64,000 nucleotides of DNA from Monilinia fructicola. Its lineage: Eukaryota > Ascomycota > Leotiomycetes > Helotiales > Sclerotiniaceae. Shown in pieces: positions 46,354 to 57,169 of this stretch. The stretch spans positions 1-64,000 of the forward strand of contig VICG01000014.1 in assembly GCA_008692225.1 (NCBI GenBank), in the 5' to 3' direction. Position 1 is the first letter of the stretch. Each line of letters starts with the position of its first letter. The position numbers and the translations under genes were made by a program. The notes beneath the pieces are model-generated. The model was not told where the DNA came from, made no database searches, and worked only from the letters and a program-made list of their open reading frames with translations.

Positions 46354-48270
46354 GATGTTGTCTTTAAGGAAAGATCTGATTGGGATGTGTGTCACTAAAC
46401 AATCGAATTGTCTAAGAACGGCGTGTGAAGTAAAGATTTAAAGTTATAAGGAAAACGATATCATATTATAGCACTTGCTAGTTCGATGTCGGTCGATGAA
46501 GGAAGTGTTTATACGATCTTTCATACCCGGGAAAGAAACAAAGGTTGCTGCTGAGACCTTATGACACCCCTTGATCACCCGTAGCAGGGGGAAAAGAAGT
46601 TGATGGTTTATTCCATTGTCCCTGGTAGATGATTTGACATGCCGTGGACTGTGCAACCAAACTGGAGCCCGATCATAAGGTAAAGCATGGCAAAAGCAAA
46701 GATAACACTGTAAATCCATGCATGATGGCTTAGAGACCAGAAGAGCCACAACATCTAAATTGAAGTCTGTGTAAACCCGATCTGATCCACTGGGGTAAAA
46801 GTGGAATGGAATACATAGACGACCCGGCGATGAGTTTCTGGGCGTCATTTTTTGAACCAGGGGAAAATGCAAGAGGTGTTGATGTTGTTATGATGCTGCT
46901 TGTGATCATCTTACAGAGTTTTGGGAGAGACCCGGTAGTTGAGACACAAATAGCTAGAGACGATTTAGGCAGAATATACCGAAGTATCGCTTTTAGTAGA
47001 GCAAAAAGTTGGATACGTTGGTGTCTAATTTTGGCTTACTTGGGGATATGTGCCTGTAGATCAATCAATAAGGTTACCGACTGTACATCTCTTGCATAAA
47101 GTACCTGAGTATAAGGCACGTTGATAGGTAGGACATAATTCCGATTGGTTAGATGAAGACGAATAGGAGATTGAAAGGATGGAGAGGATATATTATGTTG
47201 AAGGGGGTGGTATGTGGTGCCATGTGGTTTTTGATTTGTTTTTCTCCATTTTCCCTTTCTTTGATTGGGAACGGAACATGGTGGTGGGCCATGAAGCTGG
47301 GGGTGAGACCTTCATGATCGCGATGTATATGTGAGACTCTGGCCTCTCCTCTCATTCTCCTCTCATGATGATGATTGATAATTACTCCGTAACCCGTAAC
47401 CTACTTGGACCCGCAACGTACCCCGGATGTAAATGAGTGGAAAATCTGATCTGATCTATGACTGGATCATTTTTGTTGAAATGGAGCAATAGTAAAAGAA
47501 GGAATTGAGAAGAAAAGAGTGGAGATTTGTCCAAATGGATCTTCCCAAGTTTCCAGCTATCCAGCTATCCAGCTACCCAGCTACCTACAGCACCATGTGT
47601 AACGAATATGCAGCCACTACTCCAGCCAACATGGGTTAACATGATCAATATCCTCTCAGCCTCACCAGTTCATCCATTCAAAGCCTATTTCCTGTAATGA
47701 GTTCATCCACTTTTGCATCCACTGCATAGATCAACAAAAGCCCTGTTATTTACGTGGGTTTTTACTTTACTGGACAGAGTAAAGCCCTTGTCCAGCATTG
47801 ATAGCCCTGTCATGCCCTGTATATATAGCCATGGATCCATGTAGACAGAGTCGAATATTCAATGTTAGAGCCCGAAAGCCAGCCGGAAGATTAAATGGAC
47901 CCCGACCTCAAGGGTATTGATTGAAGATTCTAATAATATCAGATGTAAAAATAACGGAGGACTCGGAAACAATACACACATTCGCTTCTCTTTGCCCTAT
48001 TAAATCAAATGTGTCATCATATAAGATTTGAGTCGAGTGTGAGAAGATTGAAAGGGTTGAGAGAGTGTAAGAGTGTTGTACGAAAGCGAGAAAGAAGTAC
48101 TCTGTAGAGAGTACTCGAGCAAAGGAATGAAGGATGAATCTAGACAGTAAGTAAAATGATGAGAAACCCTTGAGAGGGGTAATTATTGAAAAAGATTTAT
48201 TTATTCCTCTTACTGCATTTAGTTTATTGGTGGGTTGTATAGTTCGAATAAATGACCAATAAAATGATCG
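46354..48270. other. Intergenic left of the large transposon
   Basis: No supported gene. A 97-residue frame (46806-47099) lacks recognisable features. A CCAGCTAT/CCAGCTAC tandem tract lies at about 47553-47590. Confidence 0.4.
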
Positions 48271-48278
48271 ATTGATTT
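48271..48278. repeat. Candidate 8-bp target site duplication (left), ATTGATTT
   Basis: The same octamer occurs at 57162-57169, just outside the right TIR. An 8-bp duplication suits Mutator-like elements (8-11 bp). Because the motif is AT-rich, chance cannot be excluded. Confidence 0.55.
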
Positions 48279-48286
48279 GAGTCGAC

Positions 48287-48313
48287 AGGTCGGATGGACG
48301 TCCATCTGAGCTC
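48287..48313. repeat. Left TIR of the 8.9-kb element
   Basis: 27 bp matching 57127-57153 exactly in complement. It contains a self-palindrome, GATGGACGTCCATC (48293-48306), so each end is itself dyad-symmetric, a likely transposase binding site. Confidence 0.9.
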
Positions 48314-48887
48314 CCGTGTACTCGGAAAAACGTCGGGTGGACTAGTGGGGCGCGGCTGACCTTTTGCGAAATGGGTCCGCAACCTCTTCATAATTTATGC
48401 AGAACGTCCGATCGTCGATCTCATTGAACAGTAGATTTGCGTGATTGAATTGATCGTACCTCTTCAATTGATTCTAATCATAGCCGTATGGAAACGTTTA
48501 ATAAACGTTTAATAAAACGTTTTCAAAACGTTTCCAAAACGTTTATGCCCACCTAATTCTCAAATGTTATATGTCATCTATAAAGCAAAAAAGAGATTCG
48601 AGAATTAATTAATATTGCAAGCAACCTCAATTGAATCATTTATCTACCTTGATAATTAACGTTGTATCAATTCGAGTATTGCTTTTTTTCGTTTATATTA
48701 TCTGATATTTCCCACCGAATTTTTATTCCAACTACAACTACTCTCGCTTACAACTTTTTTTCGATCTCCCCATCAGTGCTCTATCAATTCATTTAGAAAT
48801 CACTTACTAAACGTTTTCAAAACGTTTAGAAAACGTTTACAAATCGATTTAAATTCTCACTTATAGATACTTGATTTTTTTTTCGAT

Positions 48888-50218
48888 ATGGCATCTGGAC
48901 CTAATGCAACTGTGAATACTCTTGTTTATTCAACGAAGGATCAACAAGCAGACGCATATCTTCGTAGTAACCCTCGTCCCTCTGGATGTTCTTTGTGGAA
49001 GTGTGATGAAGTAAGTGTTATTCAATCTCAAAACGTTTAATAAACGTTTATTAAACGTTTTCAAATCGCTTTTTGTAGTATATTTATTAACATTTATTAA
49101 TTATCTTAGAATGATGTTTATCAAGTGCCTGCGGGAGAAATATTTTGTCGTGCACCTTGGGGTCCACGCAATGAAATTTGTCCAAAACTCGTATGTTATC
49201 ATTGAATATAAACGTTTTCTAAACGTTTTCTAAACGTTTTCAAATCATTTAGATCAAATACAATGCTACCAACAATCTTCGTCTTCATTTGAAGCAAAAA
49301 CATTCGGATCTTTCGTTTGATAAGGGGAAAAAGGGTAGTACGAGAATGGTCAGTACTCATTATTAAATAATTTTTAAATAACTTTAGTATTGTTCTTTCT
49401 ATTCGTTTTGAAAACGTTTTCTAATCGTTTTTAAAACGTTTGCAGGAAGATCAAGCAGTCGCTCGGGAAGCATTCGCCCAATGCTATCGTGCTCACCTTG
49501 AGTACGAGAAGTCAATTGGTGAAGTAAGACAAGAAACTGATGATAGATTGATCTCTCAAAACGTACGTGATCTCACTATTATTTTTCAACCTTTTTGAAA
49601 GCATTTTATATAAACGTTTTCTAATCATTTTTTAAACGTTTTCTAATCATTTTATAATCATTTTGAAAACGTTTTCTAAACGTTTAGAAAACGTTTTCAC
49701 TTTCCAACATTTATTAATTTTATATGCAGAGTCATTTCTCTCCATCAAAGAAATTGCGAAAGAGAAAACGTGATGAACGCAATCACGAGCAAGCACGCGT
49801 TCGAGAGGAAGCAGAGCAAATTGCATCTGCTGGACCTTCTCGTGTGGTGAAAGATTGCCCTGTACGCAAGTATAAGGGAGCTATGAGAGTAAGTTTAAAC
49901 GTTTTCAAAATGGTTAGAAAACGTTTAGAAAAACGTTTATTAAACGTTTTCGAGATAAGTTAACTAACGTTTGCTAATTGTTTATCAATTGTTTAGCCCA
50001 ACGTAACGCGAATGCGAGCTGGCTGTGGGTTTAAACCCAATCAAAAATGTGATCATTGTGTTGCTGCTTCGCGTGATCGTTGTCCTGATGTTAGTGCACA
50101 GGATTGGACTAACAATGGAGGTTGTATAATTCTTTTGAATTATAGGAAACCTTCAAATAGAGTCGACGATGTTGAAGATGAAGATGAAAACGATGATGAA
50201 GAGGGTAGTGTTGAATGA
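48888..50218 (+). CDS. Transposon-encoded zinc-finger protein A
   Basis: Six exons: 48888-49010, 49110-49190, 49253-49348, 49446-49562, 49730-49888 and 49997-50218. They give 265 residues with no disruption, and all five introns are phase 0. The N-terminal half reads CSLWKC, then CRAPWG, C..KL and NNLRLHLKQKH, a Cys/His finger similar in spacing to BED or C2H2 fingers. A basic segment follows (KKLRKRKRDERNHEQARVRE), then a C-terminal Cys cluster (CGFKPNQKCDHCVAASRDRC) and an acidic tail. The basic stretch and two metal sites suggest a nuclear DNA-binding protein. It is paralogous to the next gene. Every intron carries two to five AAACGTTT copies. I propose it binds this motif; this is inference. 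Confidence 0.8.
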
Positions 50219-50924
50219 GTTAGATTGGGATTTTTCTTTATATTTGGGAAATATTCTTTTTGTTACTTCGAAATATTTTCAACTTGAATCCGAAATGTTT
50301 TTTAAACGTTTTCTAATCATTTTATAAACGTTTTCAAAACGTTTAGAAAACGTTTACACAAGCAATTTTTTCATATTAACGACCTTTACGAATTCTTCAA
50401 CTAGGTAGCATAATAATAAAAAAATATATGGTATTGAAAGAATTTTATTTAATAGTCATTTTGGTATGTATACAAATAAAGATCTCAGGTTAAATTCACC
50501 AATCTTATTATAAAGAAGTATTAAAAAATATTAATCAAACACTTATAAAATATCAAAACAATACTTATAGAGTACTATATAAACACTTATATAGCACCAT
50601 ACAAACACTAGAAATCATCGATCATAATATAAAAAAAAAGACAAACAATATACCTACAAATTATTTAAAAAACGTTCTCTAATCATTTTCTAAACATTTC
50701 ATAAACGTTTTCGAATCGTTTAATAAACGTTTTCTAAATGTTTTCTTTCTACATATCTCCTCAATCTCCATTGTTTAATTTACATTCTTCGGTCATGGAT
50801 ATACGTTTATCCTTTCGCTAAGATATCCACTTTATTTTTGTATTAAAACTATAGTATTTCCACATCGTGAATCGTTCATTCTCTCTTCTAACTTTACTTT
50901 CAATCGTTTAAATCAAAATACATT
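50219..50924. promoter_or_regulatory. Intergenic between zinc-finger genes A and B, with AAACGTTT copies
   Basis: AAACGTTT clusters at 50300-50355 and 50700-50730 flank an AT-rich core. This is the expected terminator of A and promoter of B. Variants AAACATTT and AAATGTTT occur near 50693 and 50737. Confidence 0.6.
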
Positions 50925-52904
50925 ATGTCTACTACTTACCCTTCGTCTTTTTCTCAACGACCAAATCATTGTCCTCCATATGAAGAGATCAAATGCAATG
51001 TAATGTTACCCTATTCTAAATCAATTCATTATTAATATATTTATAGGATTCGCAATGTACCAATAAATCAAAATGTGTTAAAATCTACCCTGGGGAAAGG
51101 TTTTGTCGAGTTCAAATTGATGAAGATGGAGAATTGTGCACTACAAATGTATGTAACTCAATTCATTTCGAATTCATTTTCTAAACGTTTTTCAATCGTT
51201 TTCTAATCGTTTTCAAAACATTTCCAAATCGTTTTTGATTCGTTCTATAGCTAATTCTTGATCAGCATCAATATAAACAAACTAATGCTTTACTTCTACA
51301 TTTGCGTAAAGTTCATAAAGAGGAAGTTCACTTTCATTCCGTTCAAGGTGTACCAAATACGGTATGTTGATTATTGATAAATAATTATAATCAACCTTTT
51401 TTTAATTTTATTCTTAATAGGCAATGAAAAATGCAGCATATAAGCATTTCAAAGCTGTATATGCTTATATTCAACAAAACACCAAAGAGAAAAGATAAAA
51501 ATATTGAAACTAATGATTCAATCAACGAATCGTCGAAGGTATCTATTAAAAAACAATCCGAAAATGTTTTCAAAACGATTAGAAAACGTTTTCAAAACGA
51601 TTAGAAAACGTTTTCAAAACGATTAGAAAACGTTTTCGAATCATTTTTCATACATTTTCTGATATCATTAAAATAGAATTCTCTACACTCAAAAAGCTCG
51701 AAGAGGAAACCTCCTACTCGACGTAAATTGAATAAAAGTCGACAACAACAACGCGCTGAATCTCCAATACTTTCTAGTGGAGATCAAACTCAAGAATCAG
51801 GACCACCAGAACCAGAGATTCCTGCATCCCCTCAAGATAACATTCCAATCCCCTCAGAAATCGATTCGGAATCGACTTCAAAACGTTCTGAAAACGTTTT
51901 GACATCACAGCCTACGGACCCTTCAACTACTACTACTTCCTCTACATTAACACCACATTCAACAACACAACTACCTCAATCTGCTCCGAATCCTACTAGC
52001 AAAACGTTAGAAAAGCGAAAAAATGATTCCTCTGAAGAGAATAGTACTAATAATCATGAAATAACAACTACTGAAAGTTCTATTCTAGTAAGAATTCTAT
52101 TCAAAACCTTTTGAAAACGTTTAAAAACGTTTAAAAAACGTTTTAAGAAAACGTTTAAAGAAACGTTTAAAAAAGGTTTATGCTAACTTATACAAAAAAG
52201 AAAAAACAACGAATCAATCCATCTACACAAAAATTTATTGATATTTGTAATGATATCGATAGTGCACATCCTCCCACTCCTCCTAAACTTACTGTAAGAT
52301 TGTTCCGTTTATTTTTCCCTCAGTTTGCTCGATGAAAGAATTCATTCTAATACGTTTCTTTATTATTATTAGCCAAATACTAGGCCTCGATTAGATACAA
52401 AGATGAGATGGAATGCAATTGGTGGACCATTCGATCTACCATATTATAATCATTTGCCCAACGTTACTGAAATGTTAAAAATGCTTAAAAGGAGCTCGAA
52501 ATGTTGTATGAATTGTTCATCAAGACCATCAGGATGCAATCTTAAATATAAATCAGGGAAAAGCTGGAAGGTTTGCAAAAGTAAGTTGATATCTACTCAA
52601 ATTGAAAACGTTTTGAAAGCATTTTCAAAACGTTTACTAAATGTTTTCAATAGAATGTCCATGTCCTAATTGGCATGCACCATATTTCGTATCTGATGCA
52701 TGCGATGATATTAGAATGTTTAAACAGCCTGTTGATGAGAATGGGAATATGATTCGATTTCATAAAACGAATAATACTGATACTGATGTTGATTCTGATG
52801 CTGGTAGTGGTAGTGGTAATGTTAGTGTTATTAGTATTAGTGGTAGTGGTAGTGGTAGTAGTAGTGTTAACACTACTAGTAGTGTAGGTGATAGTGATAA
52901 TTAA
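50925..52904 (+). CDS. Transposon-encoded zinc-finger protein B (one apparent +1 frameshift)
   Basis: Eight exons: 50925-50999, 51047-51148, 51251-51361, 51421-51538, 51677-52087, 52201-52293, 52373-52580 and 52654-52904. Exon 4 is 118 nt between phase-0 boundaries, so it carries one extra base, probably in the A4 run at 51476-51479. Without it the product is about 455 residues. Architecture mirrors protein A: an N-terminal Cys/His finger (CNDSQCTNKSKC..RFCRVQ..LLLHLRKVHKEE), a Lys/Arg-rich stretch, a long Ser/Thr/Pro linker, and a C-terminal Cys cluster (CCMNCSSRPSGC..CKKCPCPNWH) with a Gly/Ser/Thr tail. The first six introns are phase 0 and the last is phase 1. Likely a nuclear DNA-binding partner of the element. 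Confidence 0.7.
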
Positions 52905-53121
52905 ATAATTGATATTATTATTTTCAATCATTTATATATTGATCGTTATGTTCTAATATTATATCAATCACTTTTGTAGAATTTAGGTTGAAAAATAGAT
53001 CGCATTGCTATTCGAAATTGCTTTCTAAACGTTTAGAAAACGATTCGAAAACGTTTGATAAATGAATTGCTCTTAAAATAAAATAAACTACTAGGAATTT
53101 ATCATTGCTTTTGAAGTGATA

Positions 53122-56100
53122 TTATGTACATTGTAGTTCCCTGATTTCTCGATCCCTTCGTGCTATTTCTATTTGTCTTTCTTTGAGTTCCAATTCCTTA
53201 TTTGCAAGTTGTATTCTTAAATCAGCTTGTCTGACTGATTCTTCCAATGTAGCAGTTATATTGCTTTGTTGTTGTTGTATTGGAACAGATTGCTGTCTAC
53301 GTGATCTTCTTATTCTAGGTGGTCGGCCGCTACTACTATGATTATAATCAGAATTAGATAATTGAGAAGATTGATGATGAATCTGTTGCTCTTCAGGAAT
53401 ATCGTCAGATAACAACAGATTGTTTTCTTGTGCAAATTGTTGATTCTTCTTTTGTTTTAATACTAAATGAATTATTAGCGAATGGAATTAAATCATTTAG
53501 AAAACGTTTAGAAAACGTTTAGAAAACGTTTTCTAAACGTTTATTAAACGTTTATCATTAGATTAAAATACTCACAACTTCTTTTTCGCCTTTCATTTAT
53601 TCGATCATACACAGAACGACCTCGCCATGAGTTTGTAACCCCTAATATTGCATTATCTCGACCACCAAAATTGATTCGAAGATCATGCTTTCGCCCTCTA
53701 GTAAATAATTGTTAGATTGATAGTAAAACGTTTAGAAAACGTTTTTGAAAACGTTTAAAAAACACTTACTTTTCGATCGAAATAGCTAATGATAACGCTT
53801 TGCCATAACGATTAGTTTGAGCTCCGCTTGCCTCTACTGCATTTGTATTTCGAATGCAATTTCGAAATGTTGCTTTATCCCCTAAAAAGAATTGCTCGTT
53901 TAAACCCGAAATAATCCAATCCCATTCTTTATGAGTGCACCATCCCATCATATCTGGACTTAAAAATAAAACTGTTAATAAACGTTTTCTAAACGTTTTC
54001 TAAACGTTTAAAGATAGAGACGTGAAAACCTACTAATCCTGTCGAACACATTCTAATAATGCATAGCAATCGTTTTTTGATTTTGCAATACTTATATCTT
54101 TTAGAAGACCTGCATAACCATCATTTGCAATGATACTATTATCAATTCCTCTTTGATAATGTACCAAGCAATAAATCATAGTAGATTGAATGTGAAATTG
54201 CCATGGACGATGCTGTGGATCAATATCACTTAAGAAACAACCCCAACCTAAATCATTATTGATATATTAGTTAAAAATTCGTTGAATATTGATTAAACGT
54301 TTTCTAAACGTTTAAAAAACGTTTTCTAAACGTTTAGAAAATGAAATTTGCTTACCATTTGCTTGTTTTGCACACATATCCACCACAATTGCTTTAATTC
54401 CATTCCCATGAATATGATGAAAGTGAAGAGGTGGTTGATCAGCATTTTCCAATGCTTCATTAATACATCGATACCAATTTTTGAAAAGTTGGTAGAAACC
54501 CTCAGCAGTTTCAACGTCGGTATATACCCGTGAAAGCTGAGTTACTATAAAATGGTTAATATATAATCAAAAAACATTTATAAAGTATTTTCGAAGTGAA
54601 TATACTACATACATTGATCAATGTTTTCTTGCTCTATATATTGAGCAAAAATGACTTCACGCCATTTGCCAGCTGTACGTTTATAACTGGTATCTATTTG
54701 AAAAGTATCGAGATTTTTCAAATATAATGCTTGATCCAAATAAAAACAATGAATTTCTCGACGATCACCATAATTATACATTCGTCGAATGTATTGTTGT
54801 GTTCCGAATTTATTGTAATGATTAGCTCTATAATCATACCATACACCTAATAATATTAGTTAATAGATTTGAAAACGTTTAGAAAACGTTTAGAAAACGT
54901 TTATTAAACGTTTTGAATATATTACTTACCAGCCCATTCAACACCGTAAGGATACCTATCAATCTGTTCCAGCATTGCGATTGCTTGAATTTTTGATTTG
55001 TTATTCCATGCAGGATGTGCATTCATTAACTGCTCGATATTCAACTCTTGACAGAGTCGATTCATTCCTTCACTTGCAATGATATCACCTACAAATTGCA
55101 TTAATTTTTCGTTTTTCTTGTTAAATAAATATAAAATATAAATTACTTACAATACCCACGTCCAAAGTTGATAAAGTTTTTAACTCGATCAACAATTAAT
55201 TCAGTTAATAAAGCAGGACTTCGGGATGGTGGTGGAGGCACATGTGTATGTTCACCGTGAGAAGTGATCAGAATATAAGGGTGGTCTTGAAGATCGATTG
55301 GAACAAATGATATTGAATGTTACATCGCATTCAATACGTTGCAATGGTTGATTTCCATCATGATGAGGAACACCTAAAAAACTATTAATAAATAAGATAC
55401 AAAAACGAGTTGAAAACGATGTGAAAACGATTTAAAAACGTTTTGAAAACGTTTTCAATATAAGTTAAAAAATGAGTTAAAAATGAGTTAAAAATGAGTT
55501 AAGTAGAAGTTGAAGACGTACCACAATCACTTCGACGTGTTTGAGTACCAAATACTTGAAAGCATTCAGATGGTTGATTAGGGTGAAATCCGTAAGTTAA
55601 TAAATCCATCATATATTCCCAATTGATTGGTCTTGTTGGATTGATAGTATGATAATAATGTTGAAAGAATTCATTATTATTAGTTATTTTATTGCAGCAT
55701 ATATAATAACGTGCATCACCATTGAAGTTCTAATCAAAAATCAGCTTCAACACACTTCGAAAACGTTTTTAAAACGTTTAGAATGTGATTAAACTTACTG
55801 TAGTATTGAAATGTCGAACTTCTGGTACTCCATCGCATAGTATTGTCTCCCCAGTATTAGGATCAATTTTGTAGAATCCACAGCCATACTTTTCAAAATG
55901 CTTTTTAACTGTATGATAAGTTCTAAAGAGGATGAGTTAGAAAATAGTAATAAAAAACGTATTCTAAACGTTTTCGAAATATTTTCAAAACGTTTTCATA
56001 ATGATACATACGTTAATGTTTCTTTTTGTCCCAAACCAGCATTATATTCCTCAGCAAAAACACGTTGACTAGAATGTGTTCGAATCCGTTTGTCTTCCCA

Positions 56101-56805
56101 ATCGCTTGATGTCCAACTAGTATGCGAACTAGAAATATAATTTGATGCATGAAGACATGCATTTATTCCGCTGCATTTTTTGATTGTACGTTTAACCTGA
56201 ATACCTCCCATCCAATGTGAAATGGTAGTTTTCCTGTGAAGTGATCGATTTGTATGTGTTGAATATTGAATCTAATTATAATTTATTAACAAAATGCTTT
56301 AAAAATGCTTTTAAAAATGCTTTCGAAACGTTTTCTAAATGGTTTCTAAACGTTTTGAAAACATTTAGGATATACATACCTTTGAACATACTTTATCTGC
56401 TTGCTCAGGTGTCAATTCATGTACATTGATTAAATTGCCAATTCCTCGTTCTGAAGTAGGGGGATATAATGGGCAATCAATCACATAATTGATTTGTTCA
56501 ACACTTAATGGTTCTTGTGCTCTATCTGAAAGTAGAAATATTGGATTCTCTTGAAGATTATCTATTGCTTCCTATTTATAAACGATTAGAAAACGTTTTA
56601 GAAACGAGTTAAAAATGTGTTCAAATAATCTTACTTGAATATTTTCATCCAAAGGATATAATTCTGGTAGTTCATCCTCAACAATTCTTCTTCCAACTAA
56701 TTCGGTATCCCAATTAGAATATAAATGTTCTCCTTCTGGTAGGGTGATACCTAATTCGTGTATTGTAGCAAGACAAGAACGACGTAACCAAGTGATAGGA
56801 TGCAT
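53122..56805 (-). CDS. MULE-like DDE transposase (13 exons, one apparent +1 frameshift)
   Basis: ATG 56805, with exons (descending) 56805-56635, 56571-56380, 56271-56012, 55922-55799, 55729-55522, 55373-55151, 55088-54930, 54846-54613, 54544-54356, 54247-54034, 53958-53770, 53697-53576 and 53462-53122. Exon 6 has one extra base near 55310, splitting DVTFNI from ILITSHGEHTHVPPPP. Corrected, it is about 874 residues. Catalytic candidates are D497 (DTFQIDTSYKR), D579 (AIVVDMCAKQ) and E700 (NTNAVEASGAQTNRYGKALS), with a C-x-x-H motif (IYCLVHYQRG) between the last two, as in Mutator-like transposases. The C-terminus ends in a Gln-rich region and a coiled coil (ELKERQIEIARRDREIREL). It is convergent with zinc-finger genes A and B. 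Most of the 12 introns contain AAACGTTT, and the 68-bp one at 54545-54612 does not. Confidence 0.8.
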
Positions 56806-57126
56806 TTTGAAAAGAGAACAATAAATGAAAGAAAGAAAGGAAAAATCTATAAATGAAAGGAATAAGAATCATTATTTAAACGTTTTCGAAATGTTTTCTA
56901 AACGTTTGATAAACGTGTTAAAAAAGATAAATAAATACGGTGGTTGGGAGTGGATCAATTGTATAATAATGCTATCTAAATGTTTTCTAAACGTTTTCGA
57001 AACGTTTAGAACTACGATGTGGATCCATATTGCACAAAGTTATGAATTCGGCAAAAGGTCGGGTGGACCTGCGCGACGTTTTGCGGTTGACCTTTTTTTT
57101 TTAAGTGATGCCCCACAGGTCCATAT
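56806..57126. promoter_or_regulatory. Transposase promoter and right subterminal region
   Basis: AAACGTTT copies at about 56878-56915 and 56985-57010 lie upstream of the transposase ATG. Inside the right TIR, 57058-57095 repeats the GTCGGGTGGAC..GGTTGACC subterminal block seen in the left end at 48333-48363. Confidence 0.6.
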
Positions 57127-57153
57127 GAGCTCAGATGGACGTCCATCCGACCT
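57127..57153. repeat. Right TIR of the 8.9-kb element
   Basis: Perfect complement of 48287-48313, including the GATGGACGTCCATC palindrome. Confidence 0.9.
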
Positions 57154-57161
57154 ACATACCT

Positions 57162-57169
57162 ATTGATTT
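57162..57169. repeat. Candidate target site duplication (right), ATTGATTT
   Basis: Matches 48271-48278 and fixes the probable element length at 8,883 bp. Confidence 0.55.

Larger units (their letters stand above)
48279..57161. mobile_element. 8.9-kb MULE-like DNA transposon with three genes and AAACGTTT arrays
   Basis: Perfect 27-bp inverted repeats (AGGTCGGATGGACGTCCATC.., 48287-48313 and 57127-57153) with further subterminal similarity (GTCGGGTGGAC..TGACC) bound three genes. Two paralogous zinc-finger genes (48888-50218 and 50925-52904) are on the plus strand, and a 13-exon DDE transposase (53122-56805) is on the minus strand, convergent with them. By hand count about 75 AAACGTTT octamers lie between 48490 and 57010, nearly all in introns and intergenic DNA. 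Single-base frame disruptions in the second zinc-finger gene and the transposase suggest a recently dead copy or sequence errors. The overall layout fits an autonomous Mutator-like element. Confidence 0.85.

Noticed and set aside
46806..47099. 97-residue hydrophobic frame
   Set aside because: No motif, no splice or promoter context, and bordered by the divergent Ser-rich gene's upstream region.
52647..52931. Thr-rich minus-strand frame
   Set aside because: Antisense of the Gly/Ser-rich tail of zinc-finger gene B.
48480..57010. AAACGTTT arrays as CRISPR or centromeric satellite
   Set aside because: Copies are irregularly spaced and confined to the non-coding parts of one transposon; no fixed period.
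48279..57161. Starship-type giant element
   Set aside because: Far too small, has terminal inverted repeats and a DDE transposase, and no tyrosine recombinase (DUF3435) captain is visible.
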